Source of the DNA: Salipaludibacillus aurantiacus
Lineage (GTDB): Bacteria > Bacillota > Bacilli > Bacillales > Salisediminibacteriaceae
Assembly: GCF_900111295.1 (NCBI RefSeq)
Contig: NZ_FOGT01000006.1
Coordinates: 124,001 to 188,000 of the forward strand
Direction of reading: 5' to 3'
Length of the DNA: 64,000 nt
A model generated the notes under the pieces. That model had not been told where the DNA came from. It worked only from the letters and a program-made list of their open reading frames with translations, and did no database searches. Below are positions 53,239-62,475 of this stretch, piece by piece (position 1 is the stretch's first letter; each line of letters starts with the position of its first letter). The translations under genes and the position numbers were made by a program.

Positions 53239-53949
53239 TTACCACTCAAAGAAAAACTTCAATGACATCGTAAGCACGGTATATGAAAACACACCAATGG
53301 CAAACGTCAGATAATGAATTTCCTTTTCATTGGGCAACTCGTTTTTAAAGACGTTAAAGATCATCGCCCCTGAAATAAAGGCAAATACTATTGCTTTTAT
53401 TAAAGGGTTAAGTTCCACCGTCAGGGCAAAAATCCAGCCGATTACAATTCCGCCGGCCAGTATATACCGTCCCTTCTTACTGTATTCATTGGGGAATTCC
53501 CGGTACATGTCGTGGGCCACCGCGATAATATGAAGGCCGATAGCAATACTGTAAAACAGTGCTTGTACACCAACCACATCGCCTGAAAGCACTGTAAATG
53601 AAATTAATGCGTTATAAAATGTGTAGAAAGCAACGGCTACCCAGAACGACGATTTATGAGAGACATCATTTCGCCTGACAATTAACTGTATCCCAAGGAA
53701 AACGACCACGCCCAATAAACCGACGAAATATATTTCTGACTCCATGGCAAGCGCTCTGTATTTATCCTCAATATTTGCCTGCTCCTGGTGAAGGGTCGGC
53801 AAAAGATAAACAAATACATAAGAAACTGCCAGACCGCCTGAAAATGAAAACCAGATCAGCCTTTTGATCCGTTCTGCAGGCAACAAATAATTCGCCATTA
53901 AATGCAGAAAAATAAAAACGATTCCGATAAAAAATGGAATGACATTCAC
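53239..53949 (-). CDS. Integral membrane protein, ZIP-like
   Basis: 236 residues with about eight membrane segments. The second segment reads SFSGGLAVSYVFVYLLPTLHQEQ (first part SFSGGLAVSYVF), reminiscent of ZIP metal carriers, and there are scattered His residues (GLHIIAVAHDMY), but I do not see a full ZIP metal-binding motif. Substrate and function are unknown. GTG 53949 is the start, seven bases after GGAGGGG. Monocistronic, next to the tandem array. Confidence 0.65.
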   Translation of the reverse strand: MNVIPFFIGIVFIFLHLMANYLLPAERIKRLIWFSFSGGLAVSYVFVYLLPTLHQEQANIEDKYRALAMESEIYFVGLLGVVVFLGIQLIVRRNDVSHKSSFWVAVAFYTFYNALISFTVLSGDVVGVQALFYSIAIGLHIIAVAHDMYREFPNEYSKKGRYILAGGIVIGWIFALTVELNPLIKAIVFAFISGAMIFNVFKNELPNEKEIHYLTFAIGVFSYTVLTMSLKFFFEW

Positions 53950-54063
53950 TGGCCATCCCCTCCATTACTCCAAATTCTACTTAACTTTATCATACCTTCT
54001 GCTGAAACAGAAATCCAAAAATAATCACAGTTCATCTGACAGGATTGGCATTCCACGGCGAAA

Positions 54064-54089
54064 AAGCAAGAGGCAGGAGCCCCTTGCTT
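54064..54089 (-). terminator. Terminator of the aldo/keto reductase gene
   Basis: Stem AAGCAAGAGG / CCCCTTGCTT with AAAAA on the left, about 80 bases after the minus-strand stop. Confidence 0.7.
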
Positions 54090-54170
54090 CACATCAGATG
54101 ATCCTTTTTCTGTTACTTGTTCGATCGTAGTCTCTCAAAAGCGCAGCATTATAAGGCGGCTGGTGTACGT

Positions 54171-55163
54171 CTACTTGCCGTCTGGAAGCGGCGCTTCTTT
54201 AGATATGAGTTCTTTGTCCCTGAGTTCCTGCCAGAAAGCTCCGGGAATTGTTTCTTTCAATGCAGCCACGTCTTCTTTGATCCGGTCAGGACGTGTGGAG
54301 CCTGGGATCACAGCATCGACTGCCGGATGTGCTGTCGAAAACTGAAGAGCGGCAGCTTTTAAACTCACTCCGTGCTGGCTGGCAACGTCCTGCAGCTGCT
54401 GAGCGTGCTGTTTAATCTCACTGCTCACGGGTGCATAGTCATAGTGATCACCGCCGAGCAGGGCTCCGGAGTTGTATGGCGCACCGACTACAATTCCGCT
54501 TCCTCTTTTTTCTGCAAGAGGCATTAACTTATCAAGTGCGCTCTGATGATTCATTAAGGTATAATGTGTGGCCTGTAAGGATAACGTAGGGACGGTCTCC
54601 TCCAGTTCCAGGGCCAGTTCGATCGGTAGCGGAAGATTGACTCCAAGCCCCCACTCACGGATGACACCTTCTTCCCTCATTTCGTTGAGAACCCGAAACG
54701 CTCCTTTACGCGCTTCATTAAAGAGGGAGATCCAGTCATCGCCGTGAAAATCTGCGGAAATATCATGCACATAGACGAAGTCGAGCCGGTCCGTCTGCAG
54801 ACGTTCAAGGCTCTGCTCAATAGACCGCTTTGTCCCCTCTGCTGAATAGTCATCGATAAGTTTGTTTTGCCGGCCGTCTTCAAACAACCCTTCCTTCTCT
54901 TCAGTTTCATCGGAAATAATCCGGCCGACCTTTGTGCTGAGCACATAGTCATCACGGGATTTATTTTTTAAGAATTCTCCGAGCCGCTGCTCCGCAAGAC
55001 CTGCCCCATAGAATGGCGCCGTATCAAAATAACGTATCCCTTCGTTCCAGACAGATTCAATTGTCTCCTGCGCTTGCTCTTCCGGTACATCCCGGAACAA
55101 ATTGCCCAAAGGCGCAGTCCCATAACCGATTGGCTGTTTTAAGAAAGTATTAAGGAAACTCAT
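54171..55163 (-). CDS. Aldo/keto reductase
   Basis: 330 residues of the AKR barrel: IRYFDTAPFYGAGLAEQRLG contains the catalytic Asp and Tyr, STKVGR the Lys, and DFVYVHDIS the His region. The C-terminus has AVIPGSTRPDRIKEDVAAL for cofactor binding. It resembles AKR enzymes acting on pyridoxal or fucose-type sugars (D-threo-aldose dehydrogenase-like), but substrate is unclear. AGGAGGGT lies seven bases before ATG. Monocistronic. Confidence 0.88.
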   Translation of the reverse strand: MSFLNTFLKQPIGYGTAPLGNLFRDVPEEQAQETIESVWNEGIRYFDTAPFYGAGLAEQRLGEFLKNKSRDDYVLSTKVGRIISDETEEKEGLFEDGRQNKLIDDYSAEGTKRSIEQSLERLQTDRLDFVYVHDISADFHGDDWISLFNEARKGAFRVLNEMREEGVIREWGLGVNLPLPIELALELEETVPTLSLQATHYTLMNHQSALDKLMPLAEKRGSGIVVGAPYNSGALLGGDHYDYAPVSSEIKQHAQQLQDVASQHGVSLKAAALQFSTAHPAVDAVIPGSTRPDRIKEDVAALKETIPGAFWQELRDKELISKEAPLPDGK

Positions 55164-55439
55164 TCGTTTACCCTCCTGTTGGAAAAAAAATATTTACCCA
55201 GTCCTCTATTTCCTTCTCCGGAAGTGTCTTAAACAAGGACGGTATTTCTTATGCGCCTATGACGTCATTTTTTAAAACGTACAAAAGAGACCCTCGTTAA
55301 GCGTTAAACTAAACGAAGGTCTCTCTATCATTCTCTAATAATATGACTATTTTTAATCAATACCTATAAACAAGTTTTATTTTCTTCCTATTTAATTTGC
55401 CCCCTGATGTTTTAACCATCAGAACGCCACAGGCAGTTA

Positions 55440-56912
55440 TTAGAACCATTTGAGAGGTTGAGGCTTCAGGTTATGGAAGATGTGTTTCGATTCAGTGTAC
55501 TCTTCTATTCCCAGTTTTCCAAGTTCACGTCCAATACCGGACTGCTTAAATCCGCCCCATGGTGCATGCGGGAAGTAGAGATTGAATTCGTTAATCCACA
55601 CGGTCCCCATGCGCATCTTTGCAGCACAACGTTCAGCTTTTGCAATATCGTTGGTCCAAACACCGCCTGCCAGGCCGTAAATGGAATCATTCGCAATCTT
55701 TACTGCTTCCTCTTCGGTCTGGAATTTCTCCACCGTAATGACAGGGCCAAAGGCTTCTTCCTGAACAACGCTCATCTCTGTTGAGCAGTTTGTAAAAATA
55801 GTAGGCAGGTAGAAAAATCCATTTTGCAGTTCAGGATCTTCCGGACGGCTGCCGCCGGCTGCTAACACAGCACCTTCTTTCAGGCCTGTTTCCACATACT
55901 TTTCAACTTTCGCGAGATGTTCAGCTGAAATAAGCGGACCCATTTGTGTATCTTCATCAAATCCGTTTCCAAGTTTAAATTCATTCACACGGGCAGTGAG
56001 TGCGTTAACGAACTCATCATGAATACTTTCTTCAACAATCAGCCTCGTGCCTGCAGAACAGATTTGACCGGCATGGAAGAATACCGCGTTTAATGCCTGA
56101 TCGACCGCTATGTCAAAATCAGCATCCTCAAAAACGATGTTAGGGTTTTTTCCGCCAAGTTCAAGTGCCAGCTTCTTTACATTCACGCTTGCCGTCTGCA
56201 TAATTTTTTTACCAGTCACAATGCCGCCTGTAAAGGAAATAAGGTCCACATCGACGTTCCCGGATAGCTCTGCACCAACTGTGTGGCCGGCGCCAAGTAC
56301 CAGGTTGGCTGCACCTGCCGGGACCCCTGCTTCTTCCATCAGTTCGAATACTTTAATAGTCGTAAGCGGAGTAATTTCACTCGGTTTCATTATTAAAGTA
56401 TTTCCAGTTACAAGAGCGGGAGCCAGTTTCCATGACGCCTGCAGTAAAGGATAATTCCACGGTGTAATCTGCCCGCAGACACCAACTGGTTCGTGAACCA
56501 CCTTACTGATTGAGTCAGGCACTGGAGAGGCAATCAGTTCCCCGCCGTCTTTATCTGCAAGTTCAGCATAATAACGGAATACTCCGGCGATATCATCCAT
56601 ATCTCCGCGGCTTTCTTCTATTGTTTTACCAGTATCCAGTGATTCCAGTTTGGCAAGTTCTTCTTTATCTCTTTCTATTAATTCAGCAATCTTTCTTACG
56701 ATCGCTCCACGCTCGATAGCTGGAGTTGAAGGCCAGGTTCCGGCATCAAATGTTTCTCTGGCTGCAGCAATAGCTGCTTTTGCGTCTGTTTCGTCCCCTT
56801 CAGGAACAGTAGCAATGACTTCCTGATTAAACGGATTAATTATATCCCGTGTGTTTCCTGAGTTTGCCCCCACCCATTTACCATTAATGTACTGCAGTTG
56901 TTTCGTATTCAA
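55440..56912 (-). CDS. gbsA: Betaine aldehyde dehydrogenase
   Basis: 490 residues of the aldehyde dehydrogenase fold. The catalytic Cys is in FFHAGQICSAGTRL, the Glu in KLALELGGKNPN, and WNYPLLQASWK marks the cofactor domain. It oxidises betaine aldehyde to glycine betaine with NAD(P). The annotation as gbsA rests on adjacency to gbsR, a betaine-binding lipoprotein and choline dehydrogenase. TTG 56912 is preferred, eight bases after GGAG; the frame opens at GTG 56927. A TTAAAAATATATTTAA dyad lies just upstream. Its C-terminal end is echoed by a relic at 63229. Confidence 0.9.
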   Translation of the reverse strand: MNTKQLQYINGKWVGANSGNTRDIINPFNQEVIATVPEGDETDAKAAIAAARETFDAGTWPSTPAIERGAIVRKIAELIERDKEELAKLESLDTGKTIEESRGDMDDIAGVFRYYAELADKDGGELIASPVPDSISKVVHEPVGVCGQITPWNYPLLQASWKLAPALVTGNTLIMKPSEITPLTTIKVFELMEEAGVPAGAANLVLGAGHTVGAELSGNVDVDLISFTGGIVTGKKIMQTASVNVKKLALELGGKNPNIVFEDADFDIAVDQALNAVFFHAGQICSAGTRLIVEESIHDEFVNALTARVNEFKLGNGFDEDTQMGPLISAEHLAKVEKYVETGLKEGAVLAAGGSRPEDPELQNGFFYLPTIFTNCSTEMSVVQEEAFGPVITVEKFQTEEEAVKIANDSIYGLAGGVWTNDIAKAERCAAKMRMGTVWINEFNLYFPHAPWGGFKQSGIGRELGKLGIEEYTESKHIFHNLKPQPLKWF

Positions 56913-56950
56913 ATATATCATCTCCACTTTTAATTTTTATATTAATTCTA

Positions 56951-56966
56951 TTAAAAATATATTTAA
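56951..56966. promoter_or_regulatory. GbsR-type operator candidate, gbsA
   Basis: TTAAAAATATATTTAA, one mismatch from a perfect dyad, 39 bases upstream of the gbsA start codon. Confidence 0.55.
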
Positions 56967-57150
56967 CTTTTTAAACATAGTATCATCTCTCACGAAGGCT
57001 GTCAAAGAGGCGAAATTAAGCACTTCAGGTAGTAAAAGTTTATTTTAAACGGGTGCCAATTCTTAGTCAAACTTCATTTATCTCTTTAAAATTACGTTAT
57101 TCCAATTGACATTTAATCTGGATTCTGTAACATATTGTTTATAAAGATTA

Positions 57151-57166
57151 TTAAATAAATATTTAA
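57151..57166. promoter_or_regulatory. GbsR-type operator candidate, gbsR
   Basis: TTAAATAAATATTTAA (TTAAATA / TATTTAA) 34 bases upstream of gbsR; same pattern as the gbsA and betA sites. Confidence 0.58.
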
Positions 57167-57199
57167 CAATCTTTACTTTTATATCGAAGGAGCCACTTT

Positions 57200-57751
57200 A
57201 TGAGCGAATCTGCAGATAAATCGAGAAAAAAAATAGAAGAAGCAAAAGATAAAGTGATCGGCGCCATTGCTGAAACAATGGATTTATACGGTGTGACTCC
57301 TGCTGCCGCAAATTTATATGCCACGATGTACTTTAAAGATCAGATGACACTTGATGAGATGCGGGAAGAGCTTGAAATGAGCAAACCGAGTATGAGCACC
57401 AGTGTCCGCAAGCTTCAGGAAATAGATATGGTGAAAAAAACATATACACGCGGTTCCAGGAAACATACGTATGCAGCCGAGAAAAATTTCTTCCGTTCAT
57501 TTATGGTCTTTTATTGCCAGATGTGGGAGCGCGAAGTAAATACAAACTTGGAAGCAATTGAAGAAGCACAGGAAGATTTAATCAATGTTATTAAGGACTC
57601 AGCCAGCACACCAGATGTGGTTGCAGAGGCAAAAAAGTACTACGATCAACTGGAAGAGTCCAAGACATATTATCGCTGGCTCGAAGATTTAGTTGCCAGT
57701 ATACGAAGCGGCAAGATATTTGAGTATCTGCCTAAACGAGAGCAAGATTAA
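57200..57751 (+). CDS. gbsR: GbsR-type choline-responsive repressor
   Basis: 183 residues, the family length. The winged-helix part has MDLYGVTPAAANLYATMYF, LEMSKPSMSTSVRKL and RGSRKHTYAAE; the C-terminal part ends YYRWLEDLVASIRSGKIFEYLP as in B. subtilis GbsR. In B. subtilis GbsR represses gbsAB and opuB and is relieved by choline. Here it is divergent from gbsA and upstream of the binding lipoprotein gene. GAAGGAGC precedes ATG. A hairpin GAGGAAG..CTTCCTC follows the stop at about 57772-57805. Confidence 0.9.
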   Translation: MSESADKSRKKIEEAKDKVIGAIAETMDLYGVTPAAANLYATMYFKDQMTLDEMREELEMSKPSMSTSVRKLQEIDMVKKTYTRGSRKHTYAAEKNFFRSFMVFYCQMWEREVNTNLEAIEEAQEDLINVIKDSASTPDVVAEAKKYYDQLEESKTYYRWLEDLVASIRSGKIFEYLPKREQD

Positions 57752-57857
57752 TTAATGCAGAAAAGGGGAGAGGAAGTCTGCAGGGGTTACATACAGGCTT
57801 CCTCTCAAATGGTTACTGCACGTACCGCTCGCCGGTTAGTGATAATTACGTTTGCAT

Positions 57858-57883
57858 ATACGTTAAAAAAATTTTTAACGTAT
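57858..57883. promoter_or_regulatory. 26-bp perfect palindrome upstream of the binding lipoprotein
   Basis: ATACGTTAAAAA and TTTTTAACGTAT around a central AA form a perfect 26-bp dyad, 43 bases before the start codon. It contains the TTAA half-sites found before gbsA, gbsR and betA and is the best GbsR-type candidate. Confidence 0.72.
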
Positions 57884-57925
57884 TAAATATATGCAATACA
57901 TTTAACAAAAGGGGTTTTTAATGTT

Positions 57926-58849
57926 ATGTACAAATTGAAAAAGGAACTTAGTCTTAGTTTATCGCTGCTCATGGTTGCTGTCCTGGCAGCATGTGGAACG
58001 TCTGAAGGGGAAACAGACAGTCTACAGTCAAGTGAAGAATCAGAGGCAGAGTCAAATGATGAATCAGAAGTAAATAATGGGGAAATTATGATTTCGCAAA
58101 TTAGCTGGGCTGAAAATATCGCAGTAACGAATATGTGGAAATCTATTCTTGAAGACAAAGGTTATGAAGTCGAGTTAAGCTTAATGGAAATGGGAGTGTC
58201 AATGGCTGCTTTGGAAAGCGGCGGGCTGGATGTCAACCTGGAAGTCTGGTTACCCGTCCAGGATGCAAACTATCTTGACCAATACGGGGATAGCGTCAAT
58301 TTTTCAGAAGAAACGTGGTTTGATAATGCAAAGGTAGGGCTTGTAGTCCCAGAGTATGTCGAAGAGGTTAACAGTATTGAAGATTTAAATGAACATAGAG
58401 AACTGTTTGATAGTAAAATTATCGGTTTAGATGCTGGCGCGGGTACAATGGAAGTTACTGATGAGTTAATTAAGGATTACGATCTTGACTTTGATTTGCT
58501 TGCAAGCTCTGAACCGGCTATGTTAGGTGAACTTGAATCTGCTATAGACAATGAAGAACCAATCGTCGTACCTCTATGGACACCGCACTGGGTGTTTTCA
58601 GCACACGATTTGAAGTTCCTGGACGACCCGCAAAAAATCTACGGTGATGTAGAAAAAATTCATCATGCTACGAGACAGGGGTTTGAGGAAGATTACCCAG
58701 AAGTGAGCGAATGGTTCAAAAACTGGAAGATGGATGATGAGGAAATCGGCGAGCTTATCGAGTATGTAGAAAGCGCCGAAGAGCCAATTGACGGAGCCGA
58801 AAAATGGATCGAAGAGAATCAGGATTTAATTGATGAGTGGGTAAATTAA
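57926..58849 (+). CDS. Glycine-betaine/choline-type ABC substrate-binding lipoprotein (OpuAC-like), orphan 2
   Basis: 307 residues with a lipoprotein signal (VAVLAAC, Cys near 22) and an acidic Ser/Glu linker, then the OpuAC fold: SWAENIAVTN, NLEVWLPVQ, GLDAGAGTME, SSEPAML and LWTPHWVF. The Trp residues in these motifs fit a quaternary-ammonium cage. No ATPase or permease gene is adjacent, as with its paralog at 1993; both share an unusual terminator. It sits between gbsR and betA, so choline or betaine is the likely ligand. GGGG site before ATG is moderate. Confidence 0.88.
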   Translation: MYKLKKELSLSLSLLMVAVLAACGTSEGETDSLQSSEESEAESNDESEVNNGEIMISQISWAENIAVTNMWKSILEDKGYEVELSLMEMGVSMAALESGGLDVNLEVWLPVQDANYLDQYGDSVNFSEETWFDNAKVGLVVPEYVEEVNSIEDLNEHRELFDSKIIGLDAGAGTMEVTDELIKDYDLDFDLLASSEPAMLGELESAIDNEEPIVVPLWTPHWVFSAHDLKFLDDPQKIYGDVEKIHHATRQGFEEDYPEVSEWFKNWKMDDEEIGELIEYVESAEEPIDGAEKWIEENQDLIDEWVN

Positions 58850-58855
58850 TAAAGT

Positions 58856-58892
58856 GGTAATTACTGGGGGGGCTGACCCCCCAGTAATTACC
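58856..58892 (+). terminator. Terminator of the second binding-protein gene, GGGGTCAGACCCC-type
   Basis: Stem GGTAATTACTGGGGGG / CCCCCCAGTAATTACC with a short loop, seven bases after the stop. It is closely related to the hairpin after the first binding-protein gene at 2912. Confidence 0.85.
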
Positions 58893-58895
58893 TAA

Positions 58896-58930
58896 AAGGC
58901 GGATTTGAGAAGAACTCTCAAATCCGCCTT
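58896..58930. terminator. Second hairpin between convergent genes
   Basis: Perfect 15-bp stem AAGGCGGATTTGAGA / TCTCAAATCCGCCTT followed by TATT; part of a three-hairpin block. Confidence 0.75.
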
Positions 58931-58942
58931 TATTAATATACA

Positions 58943-58984
58943 AAAAGACCGGGACTTGAGCGTTACCCAAGTCCGGTCCTTTTT
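58943..58984 (-). terminator. Terminator of betA
   Basis: Stem AGACCGGGACTTG / CAAGTCCGGTCCT (one mismatch) bordered by AAAAA and TTTTT, directly after the betA stop. Confidence 0.85.
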
Positions 58985-58987
58985 AAC

Positions 58988-60679
58988 TTATCCTTTTACT
59001 GTTCCCGCATCAGCAGGATGTACACCATGACGGTAGAAGTCAGCATCAATCGGATCCAGCGGCTTGCGTCCAAGGATCAAATCCGCTGCTTTTTCTGCCA
59101 GCATCAATACTGGTGCGTGGATATTGCCGTTAGTAACATATGGCATGGCTGAAGCGTCCACCACCCGTAAATTCTCAAGCCCGTGAACCTTCATGGTCTC
59201 AGGATCCACGACAGCCATTGGGTCGGAAGCAGGGCCCATCTTAGCCGTACAGCTTGGATGCAGCGCTGTTTCCGCATCTTTCGCCACCCATTCTAGAATC
59301 TCTTCATCAGTTTTAACAGAAGGTCCAGGGGATATCTCTCCTGAATTATAAGGTGCAATAGCCGGTTGGGACATAATTTCCCGCGTGACCTTCACCGCTT
59401 CTATCCACTCACGTTTGTCCTGATCAGTGGAAAGGTAGTTGTAGACCATGTCTGGATGCTCTTTAGGATCTTTCGACCGAATCTTTAATGATCCGCGCGC
59501 ATCAGAATACATTGGTCCCACGTGAACCTGAAATCCGTGTTTAGTCTCCGCTTTTTGTCCGTCGTACCTTACAGCTAATGGAAGAAAGTGGAACATCAGA
59601 TTCGGATAGTCGACGTCCTCGTTGGAACGGACAAACCCTCCGCCTTCAAAATGGTTTGTTGCTGCAGGCCCTTTGCGGCCGAGAAGCCATTGTAAACCGA
59701 TCCAAGGCATTTTTGCTTTGTTTAAATTAGGCTGCTCCGAAACTGGTTTTGGACATGCGTATTGGATGTAAGCTTCGAGATGGTCCTGAAGGTTTTCACC
59801 TACACCCGGCAGATCAACGACCGGTTCAATACCAAGTGAGCGCAAGTGTTCAGCATCACCTACACCTGACAGCTGAAGCAGCTGCGGCGTATTGATAGCG
59901 CCGCCTGAAAGTATAACTTCCCCCGCATTGATTTTATGAGTCTTTCCGTTTCGACGGTATGTCACCCCGTTGGCTCTTGTGCCATCGAAATCAATACTCT
60001 GGACAAAGGCACGGGTTTTGACTGTAAGATTCTTACGCTTCATTGCCGGATGCAAATAAGCGCGTGAAGCTGACAAACGTCTCCCTTTGTAAACATGCTT
60101 GTCAAAAGGCCCGAATCCTTCCTGGCGAAACCCGTTCACATCAGGTGTTCTTGAGTAGCCTGCCTCAACAGCTGCATTAAAGAAAGCCTCAAATAATGGA
60201 TTTTTTGCGGGTCCGCGCTCCAGTTTAAGAGGCCCATCGTGACCGCGGTACTCATCATCCGGTTCCGAGCCTAAAGCCGTTTCCAATCGTTTAAAATACG
60301 GAAGACAATGTTTAAAGTCCCACGTTTCCATCCCCGTATCCGCTCCCCAGCGTTCATAATCCATAGGATTCCCGCGCTGATAAATCATACCGTTGATTGA
60401 GCTCGAACCACCGAGCACCTTACCGCGGGCATGCTTGACCCGCCGCCCTTTCATATAAGGTTCAGGAGCAGTTTCGTATTTCCAGTCATATAAACTTTTC
60501 CCCGCAGGAAACGGTAAAGCGGCCGGCATCTGAATCAGCAGATCCCACGAAAAATCACTTCTGCCTGCTTCAAGAACAAGCACATTTCGTGTCCCGTCTT
60601 CACTCAGGCGATTCCCGAGTACAGAACCCGCACTGCCGCCGCCAATAATAACAATGTCATAATTATTTGTATTAGTCAT
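58988..60679 (-). CDS. betA: Choline dehydrogenase, GMC family
   Basis: 563 residues of the FAD-dependent GMC oxidoreductases: [15 protein letters not shown], the signature [32 protein letters not shown] and the catalytic His in [11 protein letters not shown] with a second in [13 protein letters not shown]. It oxidises choline to betaine aldehyde at the membrane. In B. subtilis this step is done by the iron-type alcohol dehydrogenase GbsB, so the locus is a hybrid of Gram-positive gbs and proteobacterial-type bet systems. GGGAGG is seven bases before ATG. A GTTAAAT / ATTTAAC dyad lies upstream. Confidence 0.92.
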   Translation of the reverse strand: MTNTNNYDIVIIGGGSAGSVLGNRLSEDGTRNVLVLEAGRSDFSWDLLIQMPAALPFPAGKSLYDWKYETAPEPYMKGRRVKHARGKVLGGSSSINGMIYQRGNPMDYERWGADTGMETWDFKHCLPYFKRLETALGSEPDDEYRGHDGPLKLERGPAKNPLFEAFFNAAVEAGYSRTPDVNGFRQEGFGPFDKHVYKGRRLSASRAYLHPAMKRKNLTVKTRAFVQSIDFDGTRANGVTYRRNGKTHKINAGEVILSGGAINTPQLLQLSGVGDAEHLRSLGIEPVVDLPGVGENLQDHLEAYIQYACPKPVSEQPNLNKAKMPWIGLQWLLGRKGPAATNHFEGGGFVRSNEDVDYPNLMFHFLPLAVRYDGQKAETKHGFQVHVGPMYSDARGSLKIRSKDPKEHPDMVYNYLSTDQDKREWIEAVKVTREIMSQPAIAPYNSGEISPGPSVKTDEEILEWVAKDAETALHPSCTAKMGPASDPMAVVDPETMKVHGLENLRVVDASAMPYVTNGNIHAPVLMLAEKAADLILGRKPLDPIDADFYRHGVHPADAGTVKG

Positions 60680-60840
60680 TTTCCAAACCTCCCTCGATAT
60701 GAAGAATAGAATAAAGTCTACAAACTCTATTTACAGCATTCATAAAAGATCCTCCTTAAGTTATAACCCTTGCTTATTTGACAGTTTCATATCACGACCT
60801 CAGACCTTTTAGGAGAGGAAAAACTGCCCTCGTTAATTTT

Positions 60841-60858
60841 GTTAAATTTATATTTAAC
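60841..60858. promoter_or_regulatory. GbsR-type operator candidate, betA
   Basis: GTTAAATTTATATTTAAC is a perfect dyad (GTTAAAT / ATTTAAC) about 160 bases upstream of betA, in a strongly AT-rich promoter region. Confidence 0.6.
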
Positions 60859-61086
60859 ATTTTTAATATTTAAAATGTAACATAGTCTGTTTTTTTTGTA
60901 AACCTGGTTTTCGCATGACACTACCCTCTCCCCATAGCTTTCATGAGGCAGAACAGGCAGCTAATGATAATAAAAAAACTTCCCACAAGTTTGGTGTCAA
61001 CTCATGAGAAGCCTCCGTTAATTATCCTAAATCTCAGCATTTCAAAACCGGGGCTTTCAACCAGCCTGATACTTCAAATACAAACA

Positions 61087-61133
61087 AAACCCCCTCACCA
61101 ATCTCTACTTAAAGAGATCAATGAGGGGGGTTT
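61087..61133 (-). terminator. groEL-type terminator, relic copy
   Basis: AAAACCCCCTCA / TGAGGGGGGTTT with an internal ATCTCT/AGAGAT hairpin. It parallels the terminator after groEL at 63429 and precedes the groEL-end relic at 61177. Confidence 0.7.
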
Positions 61134-61176
61134 ATTTATCCTACGGTTTCAGGCCGGAGGGGGGGGGGATGTGAAA

Positions 61177-61192
61177 TTACATCATGCCGCCC
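61177..61192 (-). pseudogene. Relic of a groEL 3' end
   Basis: TTACATCATGCCGCCC is identical to the first 16 bases of the groEL end at 63554 (stop codon, two Met codons and Gly codons on the minus strand). The frame then reads GHTGGMM, a decayed GGMGGMM tail. With the nearby terminator of the same type, this looks like the leftover end of a second groEL copy. Confidence 0.5.
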
Positions 61193-61613
61193 GTATGTCC
61201 ACTGCATTATAACATCTTTAAAGAAAGTTAATAAAAGCTATTTCGTTAATAACGGATTTAATTTTTTTTATAATAAGAGGTAACAGCTTTATGAAAAATA
61301 ATGGAGTAACACAGGGTTATGTTACCCTTTTGTTATTCCACTACCTGCATATTTTTTATTCAATAATTAATTTCTATGCCTTTTTACACAGCATTAAAAT
61401 CACAAAAGTCTACCTTTAGCGGTACCTTCCCCTCCATCACAATAGTCGCTGTTAAAGTTAGTGGTTGATAGTGTGAATTGAGTAATTATATATGTTGTGG
61501 TTGTCAAGAGCGGTGGGCGGCGAGGCAAGTTTTCTTAATCCCTGTGGTGCAAGCGTCCGCCTTATGAGCGATAAGATTCACACTGAATTTTAACAGCGTT
61601 ATAAATTAATAAC
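61193..61613. other. Gene-free stretch with a long hairpin and a repeat fragment
   Basis: A hairpin at 61303-61339 has outer GGAGTAAC / GTTATTCC and inner AGGGT / ACCCT stems. At 61504-61570 a fragment of the intergenic repeat family occurs (GGGCGGCGAGGC, CCTGTGGTGCAAGCG, TCCGCC). No coding region is supported. Confidence 0.5.
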
Positions 61614-62339
61614 CTACTCCTCTGACCCGTATATGCCCAGTTCCTGATAGTCCAGTACGAATACATAGCCGTTCCATTTTAATCTGTTTTGAATTGTCCC
61701 TATCGTATCTGCATGGAATGTTCCCGCTATTTGCTGATATGCCATCAGGTCAAAGAAATTATCATATTCTAAATCCATCGGGTGTATGCCGCTTATTGGA
61801 TCTACCCACCCGCTGACCGGCGTCTTCAGCTTCCCCTCAGCATCATAAATTTCATTCAGATAATCAGGCCCTCTCAGGGACAGGTCGATAATATATCTCA
61901 TATTATTCCTTATACTGAAGACTTCAACCTTGTAATCATCTTTGTAAGTAACCTCATATTGGTACGACTGGTTAAACGCATCAGAGTCGAACAATAAACG
62001 CGGTTCGTTATTAACAAAAGAATAAATATAGTTATTTGTCGTCCCGCCGCTGCCACCTGTAGGAATAGTAATTAAAATATCCTTGATTCCGTCGCCTGTA
62101 AAATCCCCCAAAAAAATCCTCGGGTCATAGCCCATGTTTTTCTGCAGGGGAATACTGACAGAAACGCCTGTCGCGCCATCCTGGATTCCGAGTGTCATAT
62201 TTTGAATAATTGACACATCTGTTTCCCGGTAGCCGGTCACGTATACTATATCCTGGAGACCGTCGCCATTTACATCGCCAGTTGCAGAGGCGACCACACC
62301 CGTAATTCTCATGTTAGGATAAAAATAATTTCTGTACAT
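61614..62339 (-). CDS. FG-GAP/VCBS-repeat protein of unknown function
   Basis: 241 residues without a signal peptide. Two calcium-type loops, GDVNGDGLQDI (about 21-31) and GDFTGDGIKDI (about 79-89), mark FG-GAP/VCBS blades; the C-terminal third (DLSLRGPDYLNEIYDAEGK) is of unknown fold. Relatives in bacilli are cytoplasmic or spore-associated beta-propeller-like proteins with no assigned role, as far as I recall. AGGAGCC lies seven bases before ATG. It is divergent from a small conserved gene on the plus strand. Confidence 0.75.
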   Translation of the reverse strand: MYRNYFYPNMRITGVVASATGDVNGDGLQDIVYVTGYRETDVSIIQNMTLGIQDGATGVSVSIPLQKNMGYDPRIFLGDFTGDGIKDILITIPTGGSGGTTNNYIYSFVNNEPRLLFDSDAFNQSYQYEVTYKDDYKVEVFSIRNNMRYIIDLSLRGPDYLNEIYDAEGKLKTPVSGWVDPISGIHPMDLEYDNFFDLMAYQQIAGTFHADTIGTIQNRLKWNGYVFVLDYQELGIYGSEE

Positions 62340-62475
62340 ATTTGGCTCCTCTTATAAATTAAATTAATGCAATAGCCTATGCAAGTAATAACCTCCCTGT
62401 GTATATGTTTCAAAAATCATACAGGCACCATAGCACTCTATGGAATATACAATAGAGTGAAAGGAGTGTCAGCCT

